In this document: positions 42,914 to 51,626 of the stretch, in pieces
Numbering within the stretch: the first letter of the stretch is position 1
Layout: every line of letters starts with the position of its first letter
Assembly (NCBI RefSeq): GCF_030316855.1
Contig: NZ_JASZYR010000008.1
Coordinates: 1-64,000 of the forward strand
Length of the DNA: 64,000 nt
Origin: Variovorax sp. J22P240
Lineage (GTDB): Bacteria > Pseudomonadota > Gammaproteobacteria > Burkholderiales > Burkholderiaceae_C
Reading direction: 5' to 3'
The notes under the pieces: model-generated
Seen by the model: the letters and a program-made list of their open reading frames with translations, nothing else
Database searches by the model: none
What the model was told of the DNA's origin: nothing
Translations under genes and position numbers: made by a program

Positions 42914-43040
42914 GAATCGTGGCTCCTTTTGTTGAATGTGCGATTCGGCTGGATCGAAACAAGGCGCCTATGCTGCCACGGACTTGAATCCAAGGCTCGC
43001 ACCCCCGAATACGCCTCGCGGCCCGTTAAAGTCCAGCCCC

Positions 43041-43940
43041 ATGCAGCAGCGTCTTACTCCGGGCACCGCCCTTCTTCTCACGGTGCCTCCCCTGCTGTGG
43101 GCCGGCAATGCGGTCGTCGGCCGCGTGGTGCGCGAACTCGTGTCGCCCATGTCGCTGAACTTCATCCGCTGGCTGCTGGCCTTCATCGTGCTGCTTCCCT
43201 TCGCGGTGTCCGTGCTGCGCCGCGAGAGTCCGTTGTGGATGCACTGGAAGCGATTCGCCGTGCTCGGACTCCTTGGCATCGGCTGCTACAACGCCTTCCA
43301 GTACCTGGCGCTGCAGACCTCGACACCGATCAACGTCACGCTCGTCGGCTCCAGCATGCCGCTGTGGATGCTGGCGACGGGTTCCTTGTTCTTCGGCGCG
43401 AAGGTGACAGGCCGTGCCATGGTGGGTGCTGTGCTCTCGATGATCGGCGTACTGTTGGTGCTCAGCCGCGGCGAGTGGAGGCAACTGCTCTCGTTGCGAC
43501 TGGTCGCCGGCGATGTCTACATGATGCTCGCGACCATCTCGTGGGCGTTCTATAGCTGGATGCTGTCGCGGACCCATGAGCCATCCGAGGTGCGACGCGA
43601 CTGGGCCTCGCTGCTCATGGCACAGATGGTGTTCGGGCTGGCATGGTCCGGCCTGTTCGCCGCAGGCGAGTGGGCGCTCGCGGATGCGCACGCGGACTGG
43701 GGCTGGCCGCTGGCGGCGGCGCTTGTCTTCATCACGCTCGGGCCTGCTCTCCTGGCCTATCGGTGCTGGGGAGCGGGGGTACAGCGAGCGGGCCCGCAGA
43801 CGGCCGGCTTCTTCACCAACCTCACGCCCTTGTTCGCGGCCCTGCTGTCAGCGGCCTTCCTGGGCGAATTGCCGCACTGGTATCACGGTGCGGCCTTCGT
43901 GCTGATCGTGGGCGGGATCTGGGTGTCCTCGCGGCAATGA
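43041..43940 (+). CDS. EamA/DMT family transporter
   Basis: A 299-residue drug/metabolite transporter with ten predicted helices arranged as two EamA repeats (GTALLLTVPPLLWAGNAVVGR and GDVYMMLATISWAFYSWMLS). Relatives export amino acids or small metabolites; the substrate is unknown. Start ATG 43041 is chosen over the upstream open frame because the first helix then begins near residue 8. A TAAAGT box ends nine bases before it, so the leader would be very short. Thirty bases from the end of the convergent SDR gene. Confidence 0.85.
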   Translation: MQQRLTPGTALLLTVPPLLWAGNAVVGRVVRELVSPMSLNFIRWLLAFIVLLPFAVSVLRRESPLWMHWKRFAVLGLLGIGCYNAFQYLALQTSTPINVTLVGSSMPLWMLATGSLFFGAKVTGRAMVGAVLSMIGVLLVLSRGEWRQLLSLRLVAGDVYMMLATISWAFYSWMLSRTHEPSEVRRDWASLLMAQMVFGLAWSGLFAAGEWALADAHADWGWPLAAALVFITLGPALLAYRCWGAGVQRAGPQTAGFFTNLTPLFAALLSAAFLGELPHWYHGAAFVLIVGGIWVSSRQ

Positions 43941-43965
43941 CGCAAGTCACCCTCCACCCGTCACG

Positions 43966-44766
43966 TCAGTACGTCCCCGGATAGGCTCCACCGTCGGCCA
44001 GCACGTTCTGCCCCGTGAGGTACCCCGCCTGCACGCTGCAGAGGAAGGCGCAGATCGCGCCGAACTCGGACGGCGTGCCGAAGCGGCCCGCGGGAATGCT
44101 CTTCTCGCGAGCGGCCCGGACGGTGTCGATGTCCTGTCCCGACTTTTTGGCAGCGCCGGCCATCGTGCCCTTGAGCCGGTCGGTATCGAAGGAGCCCGGA
44201 AGCAGGTTATTGATCGTGACGCCCTTGCCGGCAATGTCCGAGCGGGCGACGCCGGCAACGAAGCCGGTCAAGCCGCTGCGTGCGCCGTTGCTCAGGCCCA
44301 GGATGCCGATCGGCGCCTTCACCGAGCTGGACGTGATGTTGACGATGCGGCCGAATCCGCGCGCGGCCATGCCATCGACGGTGGCCTTGATCAGTTCGAT
44401 CGGCGTGAGCATGTTCGCATCGACGGCCTTGATCCATGCTTCGCGGTCCCATTCACGGAAGTCGCCGGGGGGCGGTCCGCCGGCGTTGGTGACCACGATG
44501 TCGAAATCCTTGTGGAGCGCGAAGGCGGCGGCGCGGCCTTCGGGCGTTGTGATGTCGGCCGCCAGGTGCTTCACGAAAGGCTTGGCGCCGCTCACACCGG
44601 CCGCCACGGCCTGCAAGGTCTTGGCCGCCGATTCCAACGCTTCGGCGCCGCGCGCGACGATCACCACGTTCGCGCCCTCGCGCACCAGCGCTTCCGCGCA
44701 TCCGTAGCCCAGGCCCTTGCTCGCGCCGCACACCAGCGCGGTCTTTCCTGCAATTCCAAAATCCAT
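43966..44766 (-). CDS. short-chain dehydrogenase/reductase-like protein lacking YxxxK
   Basis: A 266-residue SDR-fold protein with an intact cofactor loop (CGASKGLGYGCAEAL, about 14-28), the NNAG-equivalent TNAGGPPPGD and the catalytic-strand Ser in NITSSSVKAP. Where YxxxK should follow, the sequence reads LSNGARSGL, so the Tyr is replaced by Ser and the Lys by Arg. The C-terminal GRFGTPSEFGAICAFLCS and GQNVLADGG are standard. Either an altered mechanism or a non-catalytic role is possible. It is 16 bases after the downstream-facing EamA gene in the minus-strand run. Confidence 0.85.
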   Translation of the reverse strand: MDFGIAGKTALVCGASKGLGYGCAEALVREGANVVIVARGAEALESAAKTLQAVAAGVSGAKPFVKHLAADITTPEGRAAAFALHKDFDIVVTNAGGPPPGDFREWDREAWIKAVDANMLTPIELIKATVDGMAARGFGRIVNITSSSVKAPIGILGLSNGARSGLTGFVAGVARSDIAGKGVTINNLLPGSFDTDRLKGTMAGAAKKSGQDIDTVRAAREKSIPAGRFGTPSEFGAICAFLCSVQAGYLTGQNVLADGGAYPGTY

Positions 44767-44782
44767 GTTCTTTCCTTCGGGC

Positions 44783-45703
44783 TCAGCGCCCCATACGTGT
44801 GAATACGAAGATGCCGGCGATCACCAGCGCCGTCCCGGCCGCGATCCACGCGGTGAAGGGCTCGCCGAGGATCACCACACCCATCAGGATGGTCGAGATC
44901 GGCCCGACCATACCCGTTTGGGCTGCCATCGCGGGCCCGATGCGTTCGATCGCCATCATGACGGCAAGGACGGGCACCGCGGTACACACCGTGGCGTTGA
45001 GGATCGACAGCCAGATCACCTGCGGCGCCACATCGAAGGCTGCGCTCATCGGCCGCAGCAGCATGAACTGCACGATGCAAAGTACGCAGGCCACGCTGGT
45101 CGCCAATCCCACGAGGCGCAGCGAACCCAGCCGCTTGACGAACTCGCCGCTTGCGACGAGATAGATGGCATAGCTCACAGCGCTCAGGAACACCAGCAGT
45201 GCGCCCCACGCGGCGGCTGCGCTCTGGCCGAGCTGCACTTCGTGGCCGAACACCAGCAGCACGCCCGCATAGCTGATGCTCATGCCCACGAACTGCCAGC
45301 GGGTGATGCGCCGGCGATAGACGATCCAGCCGAACAACAGCACCAGCGTCGGGTTGAGATACAGGATGAGCCGCTCCAGACTGGCCGTGATGTGGGCCAG
45401 CCCGGCAAAATCGAGAAAGCTCGACAGGTAGTAGCCCGAGAACCCCAGGCCGAAGACGCCGATCCAGTCGCGCCGCGTGAGCGGCGGCTTGCCGCGCCCG
45501 GCCCACCAGGCCATCAGCGCGAACAGCGGCAACGCGAACAACATGCGCAGCATGATGAGCGTGACCGCGTCCACGCCGTAGCGGTAGGCCAGCTTGACGA
45601 TGATCGCCTTGCCGCTGAACGCGATGGCGCCCAGCGTCGCAAGGATGAGGCCAGGCGCGATATTCTTGTGAGCGGAATGCTCCGACGTGGCCTGAAGTTG
45701 CAT
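44783..45703 (-). CDS. EamA/DMT family transporter
   Basis: A 306-residue protein with ten hydrophobic helices in two EamA repeats (ILATLGAIAFSGKAIIVKLAYR near 20-41 and AAWGALLVFLSAVSYAIYLV). It is not closely alike in sequence to the EamA gene at 43041 and points the other way. Probably an exporter of amino-acid-like metabolites. It sits eight bases after the ggt gene on the same strand, so it may move a product of that enzyme; that is inference. Confidence 0.87.
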   Translation of the reverse strand: MQLQATSEHSAHKNIAPGLILATLGAIAFSGKAIIVKLAYRYGVDAVTLIMLRMLFALPLFALMAWWAGRGKPPLTRRDWIGVFGLGFSGYYLSSFLDFAGLAHITASLERLILYLNPTLVLLFGWIVYRRRITRWQFVGMSISYAGVLLVFGHEVQLGQSAAAAWGALLVFLSAVSYAIYLVASGEFVKRLGSLRLVGLATSVACVLCIVQFMLLRPMSAAFDVAPQVIWLSILNATVCTAVPVLAVMMAIERIGPAMAAQTGMVGPISTILMGVVILGEPFTAWIAAGTALVIAGIFVFTRMGR

Positions 45704-45711
45704 CTAGAGAA

Positions 45712-47325
45712 TCAGAACCCGGCGGCAAGGCCGTCGCGGCGCGCGTCGCTCGCGGCCACGTAGCCCTCGACCGCCGGATCGCCCGCGCGCCAGATGAACT
45801 GGCCCGCACCGAAGTCCTGGTAAGAGTCGTTGATGACATCGACCTTGTGGCCGAGTTCGGTCAGGCCCTGGACCGTGTTCGGATCCATGGCCGCCTCGAC
45901 GTTGATCTCGAGGCCCGAGTTGAAGCGCCAGCGCGGCGCATCGCACGCGGCCTGCGGGTTCTGCTTGTAGTCCAGCATGCGCACCAGCGTCTGCATGTGG
46001 CCTTGCGGCTGCATGTTGCCGCCCATCACGCCGAAGCTCATCACCGGCGCACCGTCCTTCGCGAGGAAGGCCGGGATGATGGTGTGGAAGGGGCGCTTGC
46101 CAGGTGCCACCACGTTCGGGCTCTTGGCGTCGAGGCTGAAGCCGTGGCCTCGGTTCTGCAGGCTGATGCCGAAGTCGGGCTCCACGCAGCCCGAGCCGAA
46201 TCCCATGTAGTTGCTCTGGATGAAGCTCACCATCATGCCGCTCTCGTCGGCCGCGGTGAGATAGATGGTTCCGCCCTTGACCGGGTTGCCCGCCTTGAAG
46301 TCCTGCGCCTTGTTCACATCGATGAGTTTGGCACGCGATGCGAGGTACGCGCCATCGAGCATTTGCAGGGGCGTCACCTCCATCGACGATGGGTCGGACA
46401 CGTAGCGGTAGGTGTCGGCAAAGGCGAGCTTCATGGCCTCGATCTGCAGATGCTGCGAGGCAACCGAGTCGACCGGGATCGAGCCGATGTCGAAGTGCTC
46501 GAGGATGCCCAGCGCGATCAGCGCGGCAATGCCCTGGCCATTCGGCGGGATCTCGTGCAGCGTGTGGCCGCGGTAGTTCTGCGCGATCGGCTCGACCCAT
46601 TCGGGCTTCCAGTTGGCGAGGTCGCGCACCTTGAGGCTGCCGCCGTTTGCGTTGGAGAACTTCTCCAGTGCCTCCGCGATCTCGCCGCTGTAGAACGCAT
46701 CGCCCTTGGTCGCAGCGATGGCCTTGAGCGCACGCGCCGCGGCCTGGAAGCGGAAGAGTTCACCGACCTCGGGCGCACGTCCCCACGGCAGGAAGCTCTG
46801 CGCAAAGCCCGGCTGCGATTGCAGGAGGGGCGTGGCCGCGGCCCACTTCTGCTGCACCACCGGCGGCATCAGGTACCCGCGCTCGGCGATCTCGATGGCC
46901 GGCGCCATGAGGTTCTCGAAGGGCAGCTTGCCGAAGCGCTCGGACATCGCGACCCAGGTGCCGACGGCGCCGGGCACGGTGACCGAATCGATGCCGCGCT
47001 GCGGCGGCGTCCGCGCATCTGCGCCGTACTTGCGGCTGAAGTAATCAGGCGTCCAGGACTGCGGCGCGGAGCCCGAGCCGTTCAGTCCGTGCAGCTTCTT
47101 GCCGTCCCACAGGATGCAGAAGGCATCGCTACCCAGGCCGTTGCTGACCGGTTCGAGCACCGTCATGGCGGCCGCCGTCGCGATCGCGGCATCGACGGCA
47201 TTGCCACCTTGGTACAGGATGCGAAGGCCCGCCTGCGCGGCCTGCGGATGCGAGGTCGAAACGACGTTGCGCGCGAAGACCGGAATGCGGGTCGACGTGT
47301 AGGGGTTTGCGTAATCGAACTTCAT
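45712..47325 (-). CDS. gamma-glutamyltransferase family protein, cytoplasmic form
   Basis: A 537-residue Ntn-hydrolase of the gamma-glutamyltransferase family. RILYQGGNAVDAAIATAAAMTVLEP and DGKKLHGLNGSGSAPQ are hallmarks of the large-subunit part, and MGFGSG lies after the cleavage region. The self-cleaving Thr is probably Thr353 in KGGTIYLTAAD; the usual TTH is altered. No signal peptide is visible, unlike periplasmic Ggt, so it may be a cytoplasmic gamma-glutamyl hydrolase acting on an imported compound. The start at 47325 is two bases after the Bug receptor gene. Confidence 0.88.
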   Translation of the reverse strand: MKFDYANPYTSTRIPVFARNVVSTSHPQAAQAGLRILYQGGNAVDAAIATAAAMTVLEPVSNGLGSDAFCILWDGKKLHGLNGSGSAPQSWTPDYFSRKYGADARTPPQRGIDSVTVPGAVGTWVAMSERFGKLPFENLMAPAIEIAERGYLMPPVVQQKWAAATPLLQSQPGFAQSFLPWGRAPEVGELFRFQAAARALKAIAATKGDAFYSGEIAEALEKFSNANGGSLKVRDLANWKPEWVEPIAQNYRGHTLHEIPPNGQGIAALIALGILEHFDIGSIPVDSVASQHLQIEAMKLAFADTYRYVSDPSSMEVTPLQMLDGAYLASRAKLIDVNKAQDFKAGNPVKGGTIYLTAADESGMMVSFIQSNYMGFGSGCVEPDFGISLQNRGHGFSLDAKSPNVVAPGKRPFHTIIPAFLAKDGAPVMSFGVMGGNMQPQGHMQTLVRMLDYKQNPQAACDAPRWRFNSGLEINVEAAMDPNTVQGLTELGHKVDVINDSYQDFGAGQFIWRAGDPAVEGYVAASDARRDGLAAGF

Positions 47326-47327
47326 GC

Positions 47328-48299
47328 TCAGTCCCCAGTGATTTTTCGTTCGGTGATGATCTTTTTCCACTTGGCAGCGTCTTCGGCCACCATGCTCGCG
47401 AATTGCGCCGGGGTGCTCGTCGTGGGCGAGATGCCCAGCCGCGCGAGCTTGTCGCGCACTTCCGGATCGGCGAGCGCCTGGTTGGCCGCCGTGTTGATGC
47501 GCGTCACCATCTCGGCCGGCAGGCCCTTGGGACCGTAGAGGCCGAACCACGTGTTGGATTCGAAGCCCGGAAGCGTGTCGGCGATCGGCGGCAGCTCGGG
47601 CGCCAGCGGGCTGCGCTTGAGCGAGGTCACGCCCAATGCGCGCAGCCGGCCGTCACGCACGTGCGGCATGCCGGTGGGAAGCGAGTCGAACAGCACATCG
47701 ACCTTGCCGCTGATCAGATCGGGAATCGCGAGCGCCGTGCCCTTGTACGGAATGTGCGTGACGAAGATGCCGGCCTGGGACTTGAAGAGCTCCGCCGTGA
47801 GTTGGACGATGGTGCCGTTGCCGCTCGATGCGTAGTTGAGCTTCCCGGGGTTTTTCTTCGCGTAGTCGATCCATTCGCGCACCGTCTTGGCCGGCGAGCT
47901 GTTGGGCACCAGCATGATGCTGGGCGCGTCGCCGACGTGGGCGATCGGCGTGAAGTCACGCACCGTGTCGTAAGGCAGCTTGGGATTGATCCAAGGGCCG
48001 ATCGAGTGCGTGCTCGTGGTGGCGAGCAGCAGTGTGTAGCCGTCGGGCGCAGCCTTGGCTGCCATATCGGAGCCGATCGCGCCGCCGGCGCCGGGCTTGT
48101 TGTCGATAACCAGCGTGGTGCCGAGCTTCTCGCCCATCTTCTGCGACAGCGTGCGCGCAAACAGGTCCGTCGCGCCACCAGCCGGGAAAGGCACGATGAG
48201 CCGGATCGGCTTGGTTGGATAGCTTTGCGCCAGGCTGGCGGAGGTTCCGGCCATGCAGAGCATGGCTGCGACGGCCTGAAGGAACTGGATTCGTTTCAT
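47328..48299 (-). CDS. Bug/TctC family periplasmic substrate-binding protein
   Basis: A 323-residue receptor with a signal peptide (MKRIQFLQAVAAMLCMAGTS, cleavage near SLAQ). Family motifs are KPIRLIVPFPAGGATDLFAR, VIDNKPGAGGAIGSD and LNYASSGNGTI. It is the first gene of the run leading into ggt and an EamA transporter, with a two-base gap to ggt, and it is divergent from a LysR gene. TctA/TctB genes lie beyond LysR, so this could be their receptor. The ligand is unknown. Confidence 0.93.
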   Translation of the reverse strand: MKRIQFLQAVAAMLCMAGTSASLAQSYPTKPIRLIVPFPAGGATDLFARTLSQKMGEKLGTTLVIDNKPGAGGAIGSDMAAKAAPDGYTLLLATTSTHSIGPWINPKLPYDTVRDFTPIAHVGDAPSIMLVPNSSPAKTVREWIDYAKKNPGKLNYASSGNGTIVQLTAELFKSQAGIFVTHIPYKGTALAIPDLISGKVDVLFDSLPTGMPHVRDGRLRALGVTSLKRSPLAPELPPIADTLPGFESNTWFGLYGPKGLPAEMVTRINTAANQALADPEVRDKLARLGISPTTSTPAQFASMVAEDAAKWKKIITERKITGD

Positions 48300-48340
48300 G
48301 GTGCTGGATTTTGTCCCTGTGGAGGAGTACGAATGCTATG

Positions 48341-48377
48341 CAGGGCCCCTGTATCAAGCCAGATAATCCGGCTTATC
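48341..48377. promoter_or_regulatory. two inverted repeats in the Bug/LysR divergent promoter
   Basis: CAGGG-C-CCCTG at 48341-48351 and GATAA-N6-TTATC at 48362-48377. The second contains T-N11-A (ATAATCCGGCTTAT), the classic LysR-type recognition box, 18 bases before the lysR ATG. Likely the autoregulatory and target site of the adjacent regulator. Confidence 0.55.
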
Positions 48378-48395
48378 GAATTATGAGCATTTCTT

Positions 48396-49322
48396 ATGCC
48401 AAAGACCGGCGCTGAAGAGATCTCCCTGCAGCAGCTACGGGCCCTCGCGGCTGTCGCCGAATCGGGCAGCTTCACCCTGGCGGCGGAGAGCCTGCAGCTC
48501 ACGCAGCCCGCGATCAGCCATCTGATCAAGCGCATGGAACTCGAACTCGGCCAGCCCCTGGTCGTGCGCGGCCGCCGCATCCGCATGACCAACGCCGGCG
48601 AGATGATGGTCGACACGGCCATGCGTGCGCTCCGGCTGATCGATGAATCGGTCGAGGCCTGCCGGTCCCAGTCGCAGCTTCGGGAGGGGCGCGTGGTGCT
48701 GGCGGTTGGCCATCTCACGGCGGGCGCGCTGCTGCCGCCATTGCTGAGCCGATTTTCGCAACAGCACCCCTCGCTGGCGACCGAACTCCTCGACAGCACG
48801 GCCGAGCAGATGATTTCGCGAATCCTCTCGCAGGAGGCCGACCTGGGCTTCGGGTCGGACATCGGGCAGAAGCATTCCGAACTCGCCACGGAGCCGCTCT
48901 TCACCGAGCGCATGAGCCTCTTCGTGCGTGACGATCATCCGCTGGCGCAGCGGGTGGTGATCGACGCCAGGCACCTGGACAGCCTGCCCTTCATCCACGT
49001 CAATCCTGACGCCAACATCTGGCGGTCCGTCAGCCGACAGCTTTCCAGCGTGGCCAATGTGTACCCGCGCGTAGTGCACCATGTGTCGATGCTGTCGACA
49101 GCCTTCGGGCTCATCCAGTCGGGCGCGGGCGTGGCGCTGCTGCCGCGCTATGTGGAGGTGCTGATGCCCGGAAACCTGCGCGCGGTAGCGGTGACGCGCC
49201 CCACATTGGAATACCCGGTCGTCGCCGTGCGGCTGGCGAAGCACCCACTCAATCCCGCGGCGATGGCGTTCCTCGCCATGGCCCGGCAGCACATGAAGCC
49301 GCCCCGCATCTCCAGGCCCTGA
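48396..49322 (+). CDS. LysR family transcriptional regulator
   Basis: A 308-residue LTTR. The winged helix-turn-helix is at residues 10-70 (LRALAAVAESGSFTLAAESLQLTQPAISHLIKRME), and the C-terminal part is a two-lobed effector-binding domain. It is divergent from the Bug-ggt-EamA run and converges on tctA, so it probably controls import and use of the Bug/TctAB substrate. A T-N11-A box lies in the shared promoter region. Start ATG 48396. Confidence 0.93.
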   Translation: MPKTGAEEISLQQLRALAAVAESGSFTLAAESLQLTQPAISHLIKRMELELGQPLVVRGRRIRMTNAGEMMVDTAMRALRLIDESVEACRSQSQLREGRVVLAVGHLTAGALLPPLLSRFSQQHPSLATELLDSTAEQMISRILSQEADLGFGSDIGQKHSELATEPLFTERMSLFVRDDHPLAQRVVIDARHLDSLPFIHVNPDANIWRSVSRQLSSVANVYPRVVHHVSMLSTAFGLIQSGAGVALLPRYVEVLMPGNLRAVAVTRPTLEYPVVAVRLAKHPLNPAAMAFLAMARQHMKPPRISRP

Positions 49323-49350
49323 ATGAAAACGGCACCCGAAGGTGCCGTTG
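49322..49350 (-). terminator. terminator after tctA
   Basis: AACGGCACC (49328-49336), CGAA, GGTGCCGTT (49341-49349): a perfect 9-bp stem, read on the minus strand with a TTCG tetraloop and followed by TTTTCATT. It ends tctA, and the hairpin also lies right after the lysR stop. Confidence 0.75.
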
Positions 49351-49375
49351 AGAGATAGCGAGATACGCCTGTCGA

Positions 49376-50893
49376 TCAGGCCTCTTCCTCGTGGAAGGCT
49401 TCCTCGCGCTTGGACTTCACGGCCGGCAGCAGCACGATCACCAGCAGCAGCAGCGCCGCGGCGAGCAGGCCCGCCGAAATCGGGCGAGAGACGAACACGG
49501 CCCAGCTGCCGCGCGACAGCAGCAGCGCGCGCCGCAGGTTCTCTTCCATCATCGGCCCCAGGATGAAGCCCAGCAGCAGCGGCGCAGGCTCGCATCCCAG
49601 CTTGAAGAAGCTGTAGCCGATGAAACCGAAGATCGCCACCATCCAGATGTCGAAGGTGTTGTTGTTGGTCGAGTACACCCCGATCGCGCAGAACAGCACG
49701 ATGGCCGGGAACAGGTACTTGTAAGGCACCGACAGCAGCTTGATCCACATGCCGATCAGCGGCAGGTTCAGGATGATGAGCATCGCGTTGCCGATCCACA
49801 TCGAGGCGATCAGGCCCCAGAAGAGTTCGGGGTTGCTGGTCATCACCTGCGGGCCGGGCTGGATGTTGTGGATCGTCATCGCGCCCACCATCAGCGCCAT
49901 CACCGCGTTGGGCGGAATGCCCAGCGTCAGCAGCGGGATGAAGGAGGTCTGCGCACCGGCGTTGTTGGCCGACTCGGGCGCCGCGACGCCGCGGATGTTG
50001 CCCTTGCCGAAGGGCACTTCGCCCGGATGCAGCTTGGTCTTCTTCTCGATAGTGTAGGCAGCGAAGGCGGCCAACAGCGCACCGCCGCCGGGCAGGATGC
50101 CGAGCGACGCGCCCAGGGCGGTTCCGCGCAGCACGGCGGGCAGCATGCGCTTGAAGTCTTCCTTGGTCGGGAACAGGCCGGACACCTTGGCGGTGAACAC
50201 TTCACGCTCGTGCTCGGGTCGCGACAGGTTGGCAATGATTTCGCCGTAGCCGAACACGCCCATGGCGATGGTCACGAAGCCGATGCCGTCGGTGAGTTCG
50301 GGGATGTCGAAGCTGAAACGCGCGACACCCGAGTTCACATCGGTGCCGACCAGGCCCATCAGCAGGCCCAGAACGATCATCGCGATGGCCTTGAGCAGCG
50401 AGCCCGAGGCCAGCACCACGGCGCCGATCAGGCCCAGGATCATCAGCGAGAAGTATTCGGCCGGGCCGAACTTGAAGGCCAGCTCGGTCAGCGGCGGTGC
50501 GAAGGCCGCCAGAATCAGCGTGCCGATGCAGCCCGCGAAGAACGAGCCCAGGCCAGCGGCAGCGAGCGCTGGACCGGCCCGCCCTTTCCGCGCCATCTGG
50601 TAGCCGTCGATCACGGTCACCACGGAGGACGATTCACCTGGCAAGTTGACCAGAATGGCAGTAGTGGAGCCGCCGTACTGCGCGCCGTAGTAGATGCCGG
50701 CCAGCATGATCAGCGCCGACACAGGGGGCAGCGCATAGGTGGCGGGCAGCAGCATCGCAATGGTCGCGACGGGGCCGATGCCCGGCAGCACGCCGATCAG
50801 CGTGCCCAGAATACAACCGGCCAGGCAGTACAGCAGGTTGGTGAAGGTGAAGGCGACGCCAAAACCCAGCGTGAGATTGTTTACGAGATCCAT
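49376..50893 (-). CDS. tctA: tripartite tricarboxylate transporter large membrane subunit TctA
   Basis: A 505-residue permease with about twelve helices. Hallmarks are LPGIGPVATIAMLLPATYALPP, YGGSTTAILVNLPGESSSVVTVIDGYQMA and the second-half repeat FIPLLTLGIPPNAVMALMVGAM. It works with TctB and a periplasmic Bug (TctC) receptor to import carboxylates using a cation gradient. Ten bases after tctB. The adjacent receptor at 47328-48299 is a candidate partner. Confidence 0.94.
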   Translation of the reverse strand: MDLVNNLTLGFGVAFTFTNLLYCLAGCILGTLIGVLPGIGPVATIAMLLPATYALPPVSALIMLAGIYYGAQYGGSTTAILVNLPGESSSVVTVIDGYQMARKGRAGPALAAAGLGSFFAGCIGTLILAAFAPPLTELAFKFGPAEYFSLMILGLIGAVVLASGSLLKAIAMIVLGLLMGLVGTDVNSGVARFSFDIPELTDGIGFVTIAMGVFGYGEIIANLSRPEHEREVFTAKVSGLFPTKEDFKRMLPAVLRGTALGASLGILPGGGALLAAFAAYTIEKKTKLHPGEVPFGKGNIRGVAAPESANNAGAQTSFIPLLTLGIPPNAVMALMVGAMTIHNIQPGPQVMTSNPELFWGLIASMWIGNAMLIILNLPLIGMWIKLLSVPYKYLFPAIVLFCAIGVYSTNNNTFDIWMVAIFGFIGYSFFKLGCEPAPLLLGFILGPMMEENLRRALLLSRGSWAVFVSRPISAGLLAAALLLLVIVLLPAVKSKREEAFHEEEA

Positions 50894-50903
50894 CTTGTCG
50901 TCC

Positions 50904-51392
50904 TCAACCCGTGATGAAGGTAGGCCACACCTGGATCTGCAGCTTCAGCGCCCAGATGAAGGCGATGTAGCTGCCGACGGCCAGCACCGTCGCGAGAATC
51001 AGCACTTTGCGCAGGTTGAACTCACTGCCCGCCAGGCTGGAGATGATCACGAGCGCATAGATGGCGATGATCATGCCCATGGCCGGCACGCCGATGCTCG
51101 GCAGGCCGCCGAGCAGCAAGCCGAAGGCGAGGTTGGCGCCGATGATGTAGATCACCTGCTTCCAGGCCCACTTGCCGATCGGCTCGCCGTCCTCGGTCTC
51201 GACCGTGAGTCCGGTGAACATGATGCCGAGCCCGATGACGGCCATCAGGATGCCGAGCATCAGCGGGAAGTATCCCGGACCCATGCGGGCGCCGCTGCCG
51301 ACGTTGTACGTCGTTGCGCCCCAGGCGAATGCGACTCCGACGACGGTGAACATCACCCCCGAGAAGAAGTCTTTCTGACTCTTGATTTTCAC
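50904..51392 (-). CDS. tctB: tripartite tricarboxylate transporter small membrane subunit TctB
   Basis: A 162-residue membrane protein with four helices, typical of TctB: KDFFSGVMFTVVGVAFAWGA and the GPGYFPLMLGILMAVIGLGI segment. The start is GTG at 51392 (MKIKSQKDFF) with GGAG about nine bases upstream; an overlapping ATG frame encodes nothing recognisable. It heads the tctBA operon. Repeat copy C lies about 110 bases upstream. Confidence 0.92.
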   Translation of the reverse strand: MKIKSQKDFFSGVMFTVVGVAFAWGATTYNVGSGARMGPGYFPLMLGILMAVIGLGIMFTGLTVETEDGEPIGKWAWKQVIYIIGANLAFGLLLGGLPSIGVPAMGMIIAIYALVIISSLAGSEFNLRKVLILATVLAVGSYIAFIWALKLQIQVWPTFITG

Positions 51393-51501
51393 GAATGGTC
51401 TCCACGAAAAAAATTCGATCGGAGATTGTGTGGTCAGCCAGAAGTCAGGTGGATGTGGATTCCACTAACCGTGAATTCAGGGTAATCCCGAGGGGGCTGT
51501 T

Positions 51502-51600
51502 GCTCGCCCCCAAGCTTCGCGCACTTCGTGTCGCTTCGCTAACCCCCTACCGGGGGGCAACACCTGCGGCCCGGCGAAGCCGGTTCCGCGGTGTTTCGCG
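51502..51600. repeat. dispersed intergenic hairpin repeat, copy C
   Basis: Downstream of the GspE-type gene (minus strand) and upstream of tctB. The first half matches copy B closely (GCTCGCCCCCAAGCTTCGCG, then CACTTCGTGTCGCTTCGCT); CCCCCTACCGGGGG adds a short hairpin; the second half is the shared core GCAACACC...GGTGTT, where both arms have changed together relative to copies A and B (AATACC/GGTATT to AACACC/GGTGTT). Confidence 0.8.
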
Positions 51601-51626
51601 AACGGGCCTGGCTGCGCCGGCCGAAG

